A stretch of DNA of 64,000 bases, from NCBI GenBank assembly GCA_021234155.1, contig JAJEKV010000001.1, forward strand, positions 23,239,189 through 23,303,188, written 5' to 3'. Below, one piece after another: positions 1 through 12,649 of this stretch; within the stretch, counting starts at the first letter, position 1, and each line of letters begins with the position of its first letter. Position numbers and translations under genes: made by a program. Origin of the DNA: Isoetes taiwanensis. Lineage: Eukaryota > Streptophyta > Lycopodiopsida > Isoetales > Isoetaceae. Under the pieces are notes generated by a model. It saw nothing but the letters and a program-made list of their open reading frames with translations. It had not been told where the DNA came from and made no database searches.

Positions 1-2780
<2,780 letters not shown>

Positions 2781-2909
2781 ACCAGAATAGAGAGGAAAAA
2801 AAAGTAATATGTTTTTAATAAATTTTCGTACATCAATATGGAAGATTCATTGTAATAAATAATGATAGTTTTAATATGCAGTAGTCAAAGATCTACATCA
2901 TAGTCCTCA

Positions 2910-3180
2910 TCATTTTTTTTTGCTGCTCTCTGCCGTCTCGTCCTTCTGTGCCGTCTGCTCCTTTGCTGGAGACTTAAGTTTTGTATCCTCCTTGTCCTCT
3001 GGAATGGTAGCTAAAGCTACTTCTTTAAGCTCTGCAAAGGTTGCCTCATCGTCTAGTGAGCTGGAGAATGGAGGCTGTATCTCTGAGGACATTAGTTTAG
3101 CATAATTAGATGAAGACTTGGCCCCTAGCTCTTGATACAAAAGTCCACCAGATTCATGATGTTTAAATTTTATATTTATC
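2910..3180 (-). CDS. Small hydrophilic reading frame, unidentified, probably a last exon
   Basis: A minus-strand frame of about 85 codons ends in a Lys/Glu-rich tail (…ETAESSKKK, stop at 2910). It is acidic then basic, has no membrane segment, and contains the stretch SSSLDDEATFAELKE. An upstream in-frame ATG is absent or unclear, so it could be a terminal exon of a gene whose other exons lie to the right, perhaps the membrane-protein part of the neighbouring ORF. I do not recognise a family. The 295 bases between it and the next ORF hold nothing I can identify. Confidence 0.3.
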
Positions 3181-3475
3181 CATGCGTTGATTATAGATTT
3201 TAGAGAGCTCTGTCCAGCAGATTAGAAAATGAATTGTTCTTCAATTTCGGCCCTTCCAGCATCTTATAGCATTTTTAATTTGCCCTGAGACTAGTCTAAC
3301 TGCTTATTGCTCAAAGATCTACTGAAGAAGCACCTTGCAATAGTCTGGAATGTGTACAGTTCAGTACCAGAAGCCAACCCTAAATCGTGACATGCATTCA
3401 ATGCGAAATTGTTCTCTGATAATCCTGTGATGTTAGAAAGAAGAGTACCAAATTCGTTGTTGCACTAGGGATTCT

Positions 3476-5155
3476 TCAATGAGCTTTCAGAGGAATAATG
3501 GTGCTCTCGGCCCAATTGTCTCCACAATGCATGGGACCGAATTTGAGAATGATAATACAAACTAGAGAAGACACAAGGAAGACAGTTCCAATGATAGATC
3601 CAATTGTAGAGGCCAGCACACCCCATGTAATTACATTCCTATTCACATGTACTGCCCCATTTGTGTTGGAGCTCTTCCTCCTATTTGCCAAAACAAGGCA
3701 AAGTTTAATGCCATAGGCAATAAGGCTGGAGAAGAGGAAGAAACTAAAGGCCAATACTTCAGCAGTAAGAAGAATGTTAACTATCTCCATGCCTTTGGCT
3801 GGATCGTAGGGCTCCCCTGGTGGCGCGGGTTCCATCTCGTAACCTTCGTCCCATTCCGGGTACTCCCCATACCTTTGGCCAACAGCCAATGGGGCCGCCG
3901 TCAGGAGCTTCATACTCATCCAAGGTGCAATGTCTTGGCCCAAGGCCGTCAAGGCAAGGTCCCGTCGTACGAGTACATAAGTAAACGTACGATAGGGAAG
4001 CTTCTTGTGCCCGGCCAATGTGGAAAGGGCACGAAGGGTCCACCATGAAGCTTCAGCCTCCGGCCCTAAATCTCGGGCTATAAAAAGAACTTGCCCCTGT
4101 CGAAAAGCTGATAAGAAAAAGCGAGTAAGGTGGTTTCCCAAAACCTTCCCTTGCGGGGTCTCAGACGTGACCACCTCCTTATCTAAGTCCATAGGGACTT
4201 CTTCCTCCTTAAGTTCCTGCTGCTCTTCCTTCAAATGAGCAGGATTATGGTATAGGTCCTCTCCCTCCTCATCCGAATCGAAAGGAACCTCAACCATGTT
4301 AATGTTTGGAACATGAGGTCCCATAGCTGTAAAGGCATCCGGTGAGGGTTGAGAGGCCAGTTCCTGCATCACCAGTTCCCGAAGCCGTAGCAAAGTCTCA
4401 GCCGGCTCTATGGTCTCCTGGAGGAACTGGAGTAGCTGCTGCACCTCCGGGGGAAGCTCAATAGGAGCGAAGTCGATGAAATCATCCATACAACACTCCG
4501 CTAGCTCATAAAGCACATGGTCCTTACGCCGGCGCTTAAATCCGGCCACCATGTGATAGGTCCAGATGATATCATCCAAGAGAAGATATTCTTGCCCTTG
4601 GTGATAAATAACTGGAAGGGCATCTAGCCCTGACAAGCGTGCAGCTTGCTCCCGGCGTGGTGGCATCTCCTCTGCCAATTGCTTCCAACGGGCGAAGTCA
4701 CCCATGCCTATATGCTCATCTTCTCCCTCCTCGGAAGATTCAGGGAGTTTGCCTTTCTCTGCAGGCAAAGTCTCATCCTCAACATATTGATCCATGAGGA
4801 TGGCTAGGGCGAAGGCAACCTCAAGATATTGCCGCCCCTGATGCTGCACAACGGGCAGGTGTTTGCCCCATCTGAGCTTTCCTTTGAGCACATCATACGC
4901 ATGGGTGTCGCCCCCTAACATATCCCGGACTACCTCCCGTTCTAGATACAATTGGGGAGGATCCCCAAGAGGGATACACAAAGGAAGCATCTCCTCCATG
5001 TAAAAGTCTAAGAACCCGGCATAATCTGGGTGCCGCTGCATATTAGTGATGAGGTCTAGGCGCTGGCATAGCAAGGGCCGCAACAGGTCGAAGGGCACTT
5101 GCGGATCCCAATGCTCTCCGTCTTGATACCATGCAAGAAGGTCGGTGGCTGCCAT
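3476..5155 (-). CDS. Unknown acidic protein fused in frame to a two-helix membrane protein
   Basis: One uninterrupted ORF of 559 codons. The ATG at 5155 lies in a good context (gcgccATGGCAGCC). Residues 1-455 are soluble, acidic, and contain two related modules, LPVVQHQGRQYLEV (about 101) and LPVIYHQGQEYLLL (about 180), then Glu-rich stretches (about 285-325). Residues 456-559 are different: they begin with a methionine (MEIVNILLTAEVLAFSFF, codon at 3788-3790) and carry two hydrophobic segments (about 458-490 and 508-540) separated by a basic loop (ANRRKSS). This tail reads like the start of an independent plant membrane protein. The soluble part is richer in G+C than the tail and flanks. I infer a gene fusion or a transposon-derived domain placed on a host membrane protein. 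Function unknown; the soluble part matches no family I recognise. Confidence 0.6.
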   Translation of the reverse strand: MAATDLLAWYQDGEHWDPQVPFDLLRPLLCQRLDLITNMQRHPDYAGFLDFYMEEMLPLCIPLGDPPQLYLEREVVRDMLGGDTHAYDVLKGKLRWGKHLPVVQHQGRQYLEVAFALAILMDQYVEDETLPAEKGKLPESSEEGEDEHIGMGDFARWKQLAEEMPPRREQAARLSGLDALPVIYHQGQEYLLLDDIIWTYHMVAGFKRRRKDHVLYELAECCMDDFIDFAPIELPPEVQQLLQFLQETIEPAETLLRLRELVMQELASQPSPDAFTAMGPHVPNINMVEVPFDSDEEGEDLYHNPAHLKEEQQELKEEEVPMDLDKEVVTSETPQGKVLGNHLTRFFLSAFRQGQVLFIARDLGPEAEASWWTLRALSTLAGHKKLPYRTFTYVLVRRDLALTALGQDIAPWMSMKLLTAAPLAVGQRYGEYPEWDEGYEMEPAPPGEPYDPAKGMEIVNILLTAEVLAFSFFLFSSLIAYGIKLCLVLANRRKSSNTNGAVHVNRNVITWGVLASTIGSIIGTVFLVSSLVCIIILKFGPMHCGDNWAESTIIPLKAH

Positions 5156-5239
5156 GGCGCTAGACGGGAGGAGGAAGCAAGAAAAATAGATATGACAAAT
5201 GAAATGAAACTTTGAAGATCCTTTTTAACCCTTTTTATT

Positions 5240-5255
5240 ATGCTGACGTCAGCAT
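5240..5255. promoter_or_regulatory. Perfect 16-bp palindrome with TGACGTCA core (bZIP-type site)
   Basis: ATGCTGACGTCAGCAT is self-complementary over 16 bases and contains the TGACGTCA core bound by plant bZIP (TGA/CREB-like) factors. It sits 85 bases upstream of the ATG of the 559-codon ORF and about 100 bases downstream of the histone-like exon, in the only AT-rich gap between them. A promoter role for the downstream ORF is inference. Confidence 0.5.
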
Positions 5256-5358
5256 TTTCGTATTTAACACAAAATAAAAGGTTCTTAATACAAAACAAAA
5301 AGTTTTTATTAAATCTCAAAAAAAAATTATTTACAATGCAGAAACTCAGCAAAATATG

Positions 5359-5696
5359 CTAAGGATGCTCCCCCCGAATCCTGCGGGCGAGGGCTAAGTC
5401 CTTAGGCATAATGGTGACCCTCTTTGCGTGGATCGCGCAAAGATTGGCATCACCAAAAAGTGCCACTAGATAGACCTCCGCAGCCTCTTGGAGTGCCAAA
5501 ATGGCAAAAGTCTGAAAGCGGAGGTCGGTCTTGAACTCCTGGGCAATCTCCCGAACCAACCTCTGAAAGGGGAGCTTCCGTATCAGAAGTTGGGTTGACT
5601 TCTGAAACTTACGGATCTCCCGTAAGGCGACAGTGTCGGGGCGGTACCGGTGGGGTTTCCTCTGTGGAGCAGTGTTTGGAGGCGGCCCCCTTGAGG
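5359..5696 (-). pseudogene. Divergent histone H3.3-like terminal exon
   Basis: The frame encodes the whole H3 histone fold, from [17 protein letters not shown] through the core to RRIRGEHP and a stop. Tyr41 and Leu90 are the plant H3.3-type residues rather than H3.1. Lys56 and Lys79 are kept. About 17 fold positions differ from the consensus, including Gly44>Asp, Glu59>Gln, Glu105>Gly, Thr107>Ala and a Pro end. Loop 1 has normal length, so this is not a typical CENH3. There is no ATG in the frame upstream. A good splice acceptor (tttatttgcag) opens the exon near the usual H3.3 intron site. The residues before the fold ([12 protein letters not shown]) align loosely with the K27 region but lack a Lys27-Ser28 pair. 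No exon for the K4/K9 tail was found up to the LINE at 6.1 kb. Either a broken gene or a variant with a distant first exon. Confidence 0.75.
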
Positions 5697-5989
5697 CTGC
5701 AAATAAAGCTTTGGATAGCAAAATAGGAATAGAAACAAAATCTAAGAATAACGTGGATCTTTAGAGAAGCCATAGTCGAATCTCAAGAACATGGGTTAAA
5801 AGAGGGGTGGTGGAAAGAATCGAAAAAATAAATTCGACATCTATCTTTTATTTTTGCATCTCTCTATATTTTTGCCCTTTAACTACCTTATTAAGCATCA
5901 AGAGTTGATTCCTTTGTTATCTCTCATGCTATACGATATAAAAATTATCTCTCACCGTATAGGATGAGAAATTAAAAAATTTTGGAGCA

Positions 5990-6145
5990 TGTGCCGACCC
6001 AAGAGGGAGTGAGAGAGGGAGCGAGGGAGGGACGAGGGAGGGAGGGAGGATATAAAATGGAAAATGGAGAGATAGAAAGAATAATAGAGAGACAAGAAAA
6101 TGAAAAGATAGATATATAGAGGAAGGAAGGAAGGAAGGTTCTTTT
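5990..6145. repeat. Purine-rich degenerate GA/GGGA/AAGG tract
   Basis: Plus-strand G/A-rich sequence with GAGGGA and GATA runs, ending in (AAGG)4. It abuts the 3' end of LINE-B, so on the LINE sense strand the flank is TC-rich and the element ends in (CCTT)4. Confidence 0.8.
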
Positions 6146-8490
6146 ATCGTCCGCGGAGGCCAATCGGCCTATGGGACCCAAATTACACGGGTGCAGCAAG
6201 CCCGTTGCTACCCGGATTAAAAAACCCCCCATTAGGAGGGAAAAACTGTCGCAGCAACAAGCCTGCTGGCAGCTGTACAAATATACATATACACATGAAT
6301 TCCCGGCACATCAGGTAGGCGCCCGGGGGCAGAGGTGAGTCCGCAGATCCAAAACCTCCTGGAGGTAGGAGCCAAGGGATCGAACTGACGGCGTACTGAG
6401 TAGCTCGTGCAGGGGCAGACCAGGTCGCACCAAGAGAATGTAGCGAGCCCGAATCTGACTATAGGCTGGATAGCTCTGGAAAGCATGGCTTTCATCCTCA
6501 ACAACCCCCAGCGGGCAACACTGACAAAGCCTGTCCTCGCGCGGCTCTCCAACCCACCGACCCGTCTCAAGCCGAAGATGGTGGGCTCCTGTTCGAATGG
6601 ACGCGATGATCCTGCACTTCTTCATGGGCAACTGAGAACGCAGGTAGAGCTGTGGGCCTCAAATCAGGGTGGGGTTTATGTGCTGTTTGTAGTGTGCCAC
6701 CTTTACCTGTTCCAGAGCATGGTGGTCCCAAAGCTTCCACAGGAAACAAGAGTCCAAGTACCCCGTCAGCCTATCGCGACCGGCGTCTGTGTGCACCTGG
6801 ACGCACCTATGTGCATTTACGTTCCAGCGCGCTAGCCACTGGGCTCTCTTTCCTTCCAACAAGCCCTGAGTCATTGCGGGCTCATCGCCACAGCGTAAGC
6901 CAAGTGCGGGAGCCGAGTGTCGCCCATGCTGGCCACCTTCTAGAAATAAACAATGTGTCTATCGAGGGCCGCATGCTGCAGGGGCATGAATCCTGTCTCC
7001 TGCAACAAGATCTGATATGGAACTGAGGGCTTGACCCCAAGTGCCTTCTAGACCTGCTCTAAGTCGTTCCAAGTCGCCAAAGACACCACTGGGCCCCACA
7101 CCTCGACCCCATACGGAAGAACTGGCTCCACCAGTGCCCGAAACAAATGTGACTAGTGGCCCCAGTCATACAGCTCGGCCCTGTGACTATTGTTTTGCAT
7201 TGCGTACAACGCCTTCCAACCTGCGGTCACCCGAAGGCGAATGGATGCATCCCAATACATTGAGGACGGAAATTCCACCCCCAGGTACTTGTACCTGGGT
7301 GTAACCTCTACCATCTGCCCCTGATAAGTGAGCGCCGGAGGTGCTGGATGACGTGAGGAGGATATGAGGACCACCTTAGTCTTGGCCAGGTTGACACGCA
7401 TGTTCGTCGCCTGGCAGAATGTGTCCAGGGCATCTAGATGTGCCTGCATGCCCTCTGGTGTATGGGCTAAGAGGTCCACATCATCCGCATAGATGAGCTG
7501 CCGGATGACCTGGTGTAGGAGCTGTATACTCCCCCCCATTGGCAGCAAGCCAGGCTTCCAACTCGTCAATGTAAAGTCCAAAGAGTGTGGGTGAGAGAGG
7601 ACAACCTTGTCTAACTCCAATGCTACTGGCAAATGACTGTCTTCCGGTTGCATGCGGCCTGTGTAGCTCTCGTACAGTCTGTACACTGCGTTCTGCAGAT
7701 CCATAGGGAGCCCCAGATGGTGCAATCTCGCCCACAACGTTTCCCGGGGTACTGTGTCGAAAGCTTTTGCAGAGTCCACAAAATAGCAGTACAGGTCCTT
7801 CCGACGGTTCCTGCTGTCCTCGACCAGGGCCCTGAGTGTGAAGATGTGATCAATGGTTGAATGTCGGGGTCGGAAGCCTGCCTGGGTAAGCGCCCTGACT
7901 TCTGCTGCCTCTGCCCATTTGGTTACTTGCTGTTCGAGAATGCCCGCGCACAGCTTGGCAAACACTGAGCTGACCATGATGGTTCGGTAATTGGCTGGAC
8001 AGTGTGGGTCCCCTGCCTTGTAGATCGGAACAATCCTGCTTGTGATCCATGACCGGGGAAAACCCTCTTGCAGCGCCCTGTTGAACAGTGCAGCAAGGAC
8101 GAACACCATGGGCTGTCCTGCCCACTTGAGTAACTCCGCTTGCAGGCCCTCCAAGTCTGCTGCCTTCCCATTAGTCAGGCGTTGCAGCCCCTCTTCGACA
8201 TCTTCTTCTGTGATCACCAGCGGTGGGCCATGTTGCGGGGGCACATCTCTCCGTGTTCTCGGGGGATCATAAAGCTGTTGCAAGTACTGCTCCCATTGCA
8301 CCGCCGTGATGTTTCCCGTAGGCCGTCCTGGCCTGCAGAGTACCCGGCGCGTCCAGTAGGCCGAACATTTCTCCTTGGTGCCTTGCCAGGTACCTTGCCT
8401 TTGTTTCCTTGAGGAAGGCACGGTAATGGCTGGTGGCCTGAGCTCGCGTGTCCTGATCCACGATGAGACGGAGTGCGCATTTGCGTAGAG
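6146..8490 (-). mobile_element. LINE-B: 5'-truncated, frameshifted non-LTR retrotransposon of a second, GC-rich family
   Basis: The RT frame (7153-8421) contains NGKAADLEGLQAELLKWAG, YFVDSAKAFDTVPR and LIYADDVDLLA. The core QGCPLSPTLFG motif lies in another frame (7481-7735), so two compensating shifts (about 7640 and 7500) remove it from the long ORF: a broken enzyme. C-terminal parts at 6311-6631 encode CQCC...VVEDESH...P-Y, a decayed CCHC knuckle. There is no endonuclease, so it is 5'-truncated near 8490. The 3' end reads ...GGACGATAAAAGAA then (CCTT)4. LINE-C and LINE-E belong to the same family. Confidence 0.9.
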
Positions 8491-8815
8491 GGAGAATATA
8501 TCATGATGATGAATAGAGAGGATATATATAGAGAGTGATTGAGATAATAAAAAATATAGAGAATAGAAAGAGAATTGAATATAGAGAATGTGAGTTAAAT
8601 AGAAGAGAGAAATAGAAGAGAAGAGGAGAGAGAGAATATGAAGAACATAGAAGAGAAGATGATGTAGAGAGAAGAAAGACGATATAAAGAATCAATAGAT
8701 AGATAGATAGTATTTTAGATAGAAGAAGAATAGAAAAGAAATAGCATAGAGAAAAAAAAGTATAGAATAAAGAGATAGAGAGAGATTGAGAATAGTTAGA
8801 GAATAGAATAGAATA
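8491..8815. repeat. Purine-rich GA/GATA/GAATA degenerate tract between two LINEs
   Basis: About 325 bases dominated on the plus strand by AGAGA, GATA (8694-8711) and AGAATAGA words. It separates the truncated 5' end of LINE-B from the 3' end of LINE-C. No gene. Confidence 0.85.
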
Positions 8816-9095
8816 GAGTTTTTTTATTGTCCACGAAGACCAATTGGCCTATAGGCCCCAATACGAGAGTGTAGCACAATTATTACTGTCTAGATTAAAA
8901 AACCCTTGTCCCGAAAGGTTTTGAGGGAAAAACCGCGATAGTAATAAGAGTGTTGTCAAACTGTACAAATATATATATTGTATAACATATTTACAAGTCA
9001 GGCGAGTGTCCGAGGACATAGCTGATCTCGCACATCCATTACCTCCTGAAGGTATATCCCAGCATCCGTACTGAAGCCGTGTTCAGTATCACATA
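8816..9095 (-). mobile_element. LINE-C, 3'-terminal part (left half of interrupted copy)
   Basis: This stretch aligns along its length with the last 250 or so bases of LINE-B (for example tattgtccacgaagaccaa against tatcgtccgcggaggccaa, and the block around acctcctgaaggta). Its 3' tail is (ATTCT)n-like. The alignment stops at 9095 and resumes at 18140, across the 9-kb DNA transposon. Confidence 0.85.
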
Positions 9096-9118
9096 TAGGG
9101 TAAAAGCACGTTAGGGTG
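9096..9118 (+). repeat. Left terminal inverted repeat of the 9-kb transposon
   Basis: 23 bp beginning TAGGGTAAAAGCACG and ending AGGGTG, the exact reverse complement of 18117-18139. A second TTAGGGTG word inside the repeat suggests a short internal duplication of its tip. Confidence 0.95.
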
Positions 9119-9396
9119 TCATACATTAGGGGGCAATTCATGTAAACTTTTGAACGGGTTGCTGAATTTTAAATGTACTTATTTCATGTATAAATTTTGT
9201 CTTATATATTTAAAAAGGGGCAAAATTCCCGTTTGTTTGTAATTATGACGAGTAGAGGCCAGCGGTTGATGCGGAACTCCTGGAGGAAATTCCTCCCTCC
9301 AATTTCCTCCAGGAAAATTCCCTCCAGAAAAATTTCCTTCCAAGAAAATTCCCAATCGAACCAAGAAAGTAGAACACAATTTGAATTTTTTTCCAG

Positions 9397-9484
9397 GATC
9401 AGGAAAACATGCAATCTGGTGATTTTGAAACTGAATGTGGCGATCAGGAAAACATGCAATCTGGTGATTTTGAAACTGAATGCG
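9397..9484 (+). repeat. Two tandem copies of a ~46-bp coding repeat
   Basis: GATCAGGAAAACATGCAATC and the following bases through ACTGAATG recur in tandem (from 9397 and 9443). They add a repeated NMQSGDFETECG peptide to the N-terminus of the transposase-like frame. Confidence 0.9.
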
Positions 9485-12436
9485 GCAAACATCAGATGGC
9501 ATCTGGTGAATTCAAAATTATGAAGAGTAAACAACAGGTGGCATGCAGTAATTTCGAAAGTGGGAGAGATGAGAAAGGGAAAAAGAAGATGGCAGAGCAT
9601 GATAGCGAAATTGAAAAGGGTAGTACATCCTCAAGTGTGCAAAATGCTGTTACTGTTATGAGAAAAGAAGCTGAATCTCTGGCTCCTAATCAAAGGTACT
9701 TATTTGCTTCTAGATTCTTGCAAGATCACAGGTTATTGGAGCTTTTTAAACCTGTGATTGGGTTGCCTTCACAAGCAGTGGTCAAGCATACAATTTTAGA
9801 AAAGATGGATTGGAAGAGGTAAAATGCTCTAATAGTGGTGATAAATTGGCTGCCAAGCATTCAGTTTTATCAATGGTTGTGGGGAAAAATGGTGATTTGA
9901 AGCAAAAGGGAATTGCTTGCAAGATGCTCAAATGCCATCCCCGAAATCTTTCATATGCTGCTAGCAGAAGAAAGAGAATGGCAATTGCTGGTTCAAACAT
10001 TTGGGCATTAGCAGGCAGGAAGGCTAGATCTGATCATTTGGATGAAGAAACCAAGCTAAAAGTCATCCAGTTCTGGCTTAACAACACCAAGGTTTCACCA
10101 AAGTACAGGGATGTGAGGAAAAAAAGAAGCGAGGCAATCCAGTATTTTGACATTCCTCAGGTATTAAAGCTTTTGTCAAAGAAACTTTTACATTTCAGTT
10201 TCTTTTTAGTTTGCATGTACATTTTCATGCACATATGTGAACTCCTCTACCAATCTTAGTTTACTTGCTTTGATGTAGCCTTTTTGATCTGTTTTGCTTA
10301 CTGTATTATACATGTAAATGAGGTTTATGGGGTCATCTACTTGCTCTTGGAAGTATTTCATGTATATTATGTGATATATATGTACATAGTGTAAGGATGT
10401 ACGATTAAATGTGCTATAAATTGATGCTATACATAATCTACTGTACATATGTACTGAATATGTATAGATTCAATCAAATCTTTTTACATGTACAACTGAT
10501 ATGTACTGGTATACATAGTATTTCTTACTTATGTAATTGGATATGTAAGGTATTCAATGCACGTCTTCTCCAACTTACCTAATTTCTTTTTGCAATGTGC
10601 AAAATGAAATTTGATGAGCACTTTGTGGAGGAGAATCCAGATGCAGATGTTGGTATTAGAATGTTCGAATACCTGAAACCAAGTTGCATAAGGAAATTGA
10701 AGGAGAGAAAACACTTGCTGTTGTGTCAAGCATGAACAAGCAGAGAATTTCAGAAAAGCTTTCAACTCTATGAGGCTGAAGTTTCACATAAATTGCGGTT
10801 GCAATTGTGATGTATGTCTTTGTTGGTACACATGATGGGGTTTGTCGGGCACAAAAGCTTACATTTTGTAATGTTAGCACTCTTTGGAGAGAAATGGTTT
10901 GCCAAAAAGAGGAAAGGGAAGAGTGGCACAACTGGCGTGCATAAGGGGGATTGTGAAAAAATGTGGTAAGCAAAAGATTCCCTTATGTCCGAAGAGACCC
11001 ATCGTGAGTAATGAAGATGATGTTAAATGGCGGGCTTCTCGTTATATGAACGAGAGAAGTCAAGGAAGGGCACTTCTAGAAGACTAAGATTGGTGGAGAA
11101 ACAAACGGATGCTCCTTTCATGCTATCCGCCATGTTTGATCACATGAAAAAGTTTGTGCATCACAACTTTGCGGCTCATTGGCGAGCAAGGAATTTAGGA
11201 GAAGCATTCAGAGTCTAAGAGATGATTACGTGATATCGGTAGTAGACTTTGCGAAAAAATACACATTGCAGCCCTTCAAAGAAGTGCAGTCTGAACATTG
11301 GAATGCAGACCAGATCACTATTTTGGTACACATCACTCTCTTCAAGGTAAATGGTAAGTTGCAGAAGACTGTTCACTTATATGTTTCTGATGATAGAAGT
11401 CATGACACACATTTTGTACAGCATGCATTTCAACTTCATCTTCAGTGGTTGAAAGAGAATGGAGAATCTCACATGCGGTATCATCTCGTGTGGTCAGATG
11501 GTTGTCTTTGCTTTCGGTTCAAATCCGAAGATCATTCTACTTCATATGCGGTACCATTGTCAGCATGGCATTCGTGTACAATGGAATTTCTTCGGATCAG
11601 GGCATGGGAAGGGGGAACATGATGGAGAGGCTACCAAGGCCAAGCAACTCTTGGCCAGTGAGCAAAGAAGAGAGCATGGGATTGAAATAAAGGGTGCTCA
11701 TGATGCCTGTGTTGTTTTGAGAAACAAAAAATCTCAAGTTCGTAGAGTGTATTGGAAAGTGAAGGAGGCTGAGATTGACAGGTCAAAGCCATTTGATGTG
11801 CAACCCCTTCCCCGGTGTCCAAAGCGGGCAATTGTGTATCTTCCATAAGTCCGGAGGACCCAACCTTACTGATGGTTAGACCACTATCTTGTTTTTGCAG
11901 TGCCTGCATAAACTTTGAATGGCAGGCATGTGAGTCTATTCAACACTGTGGAAAGTGGATATTGAAGAAGCTAGTCCCATGTGCACATGCTGAAGGTACA
12001 GAATTGGAATCAGAAACTGCAATGTTTGCAAATGAGGTAGAGGAGTTACATGATGTGATACAGTTTGGTGATAATTTTGCTTCTTTTGCTCTTCCTGGTA
12101 ATGAGGAAGATGTGCCATACTATGTTCTTGCTTGCACTAGAGAAAAGCATGTATTGGATCAAACGGTCATTGATGCTTACAAGAATGAGCATCATGCAGG
12201 TGACACAGTCATATCAGCTTACTATTATCTGAAATTGCCAAGTTGCCATAACAAATATAAGCTGTTGGATGATAGAGAAGTATTGGTACCAGTAGAGTCT
12301 GTTATTGGAGCTAAATTTCCCATGAAGAAGATAAATCCGCGTGGTTAAAGGTGCTAGTGCAGCTTTTGCATTGTCTGATGATGTGCATGAGATGTTGCTA
12401 GGAAGTCTTCCCGAAATGGTGGATGCCTTGGATTAG
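9409..12436 (+). pseudogene. Decayed transposase-like gene with D...D...HGKxxHDGE signature
   Basis: Several overlapping plus-strand frames read as one broken protein of about 900-1000 residues. In order: a charged N-terminus (9409-9822), a basic region ending FDIPQ with a possible donor (10158), a block containing FEYLKPS (about 10660), a Cys-rich stretch (CGCNCDVCLC, about 10797), then the core. The core has VVDFAKKYT (11236-11262), SDDRSHDTHFV, WSDGCLCFRFKS (11491-11526) and FFGSGHGKGEHDGE (11585-11630). A Cys cluster, RPLSCFCSACINFEWQAC (11878-11931), and a C-terminal domain follow to a stop at 12436. The spaced Asp/His/Glu residues suggest an RNase H-like catalytic core (inference). Frame breaks near 9810, 11085, 11183, 11540, 11845 and 12340 show that this copy is inactive. 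Its place between TIRs supports the role. Confidence 0.75.
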
Positions 12437-12649
12437 GTGACGGCTTTGAATTTGCAGTGGTTTGTATTGTGTTACTTTTTATATTTATGTAACTGTTTGA
12501 ACTGTGTTATAAATTTCTATTCACTGTGTGAACTACCTGGTTTGTAAAATATAGCATGGAACATGTTGAAGTTCAAATTGTAGACAAGTGCAAAAGGTAC
12601 ACATAATTATATTTCTGAAGCAAATAGTACAGTGTACACACTTAATAAC

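Noticed and set aside
5359-5696. Centromeric histone CENH3
   Set aside because: Loop 1 is not lengthened and the core keeps canonical H3.3 features (Tyr41, Leu90, KPHRYRP), so a divergent H3.3 is the better reading.
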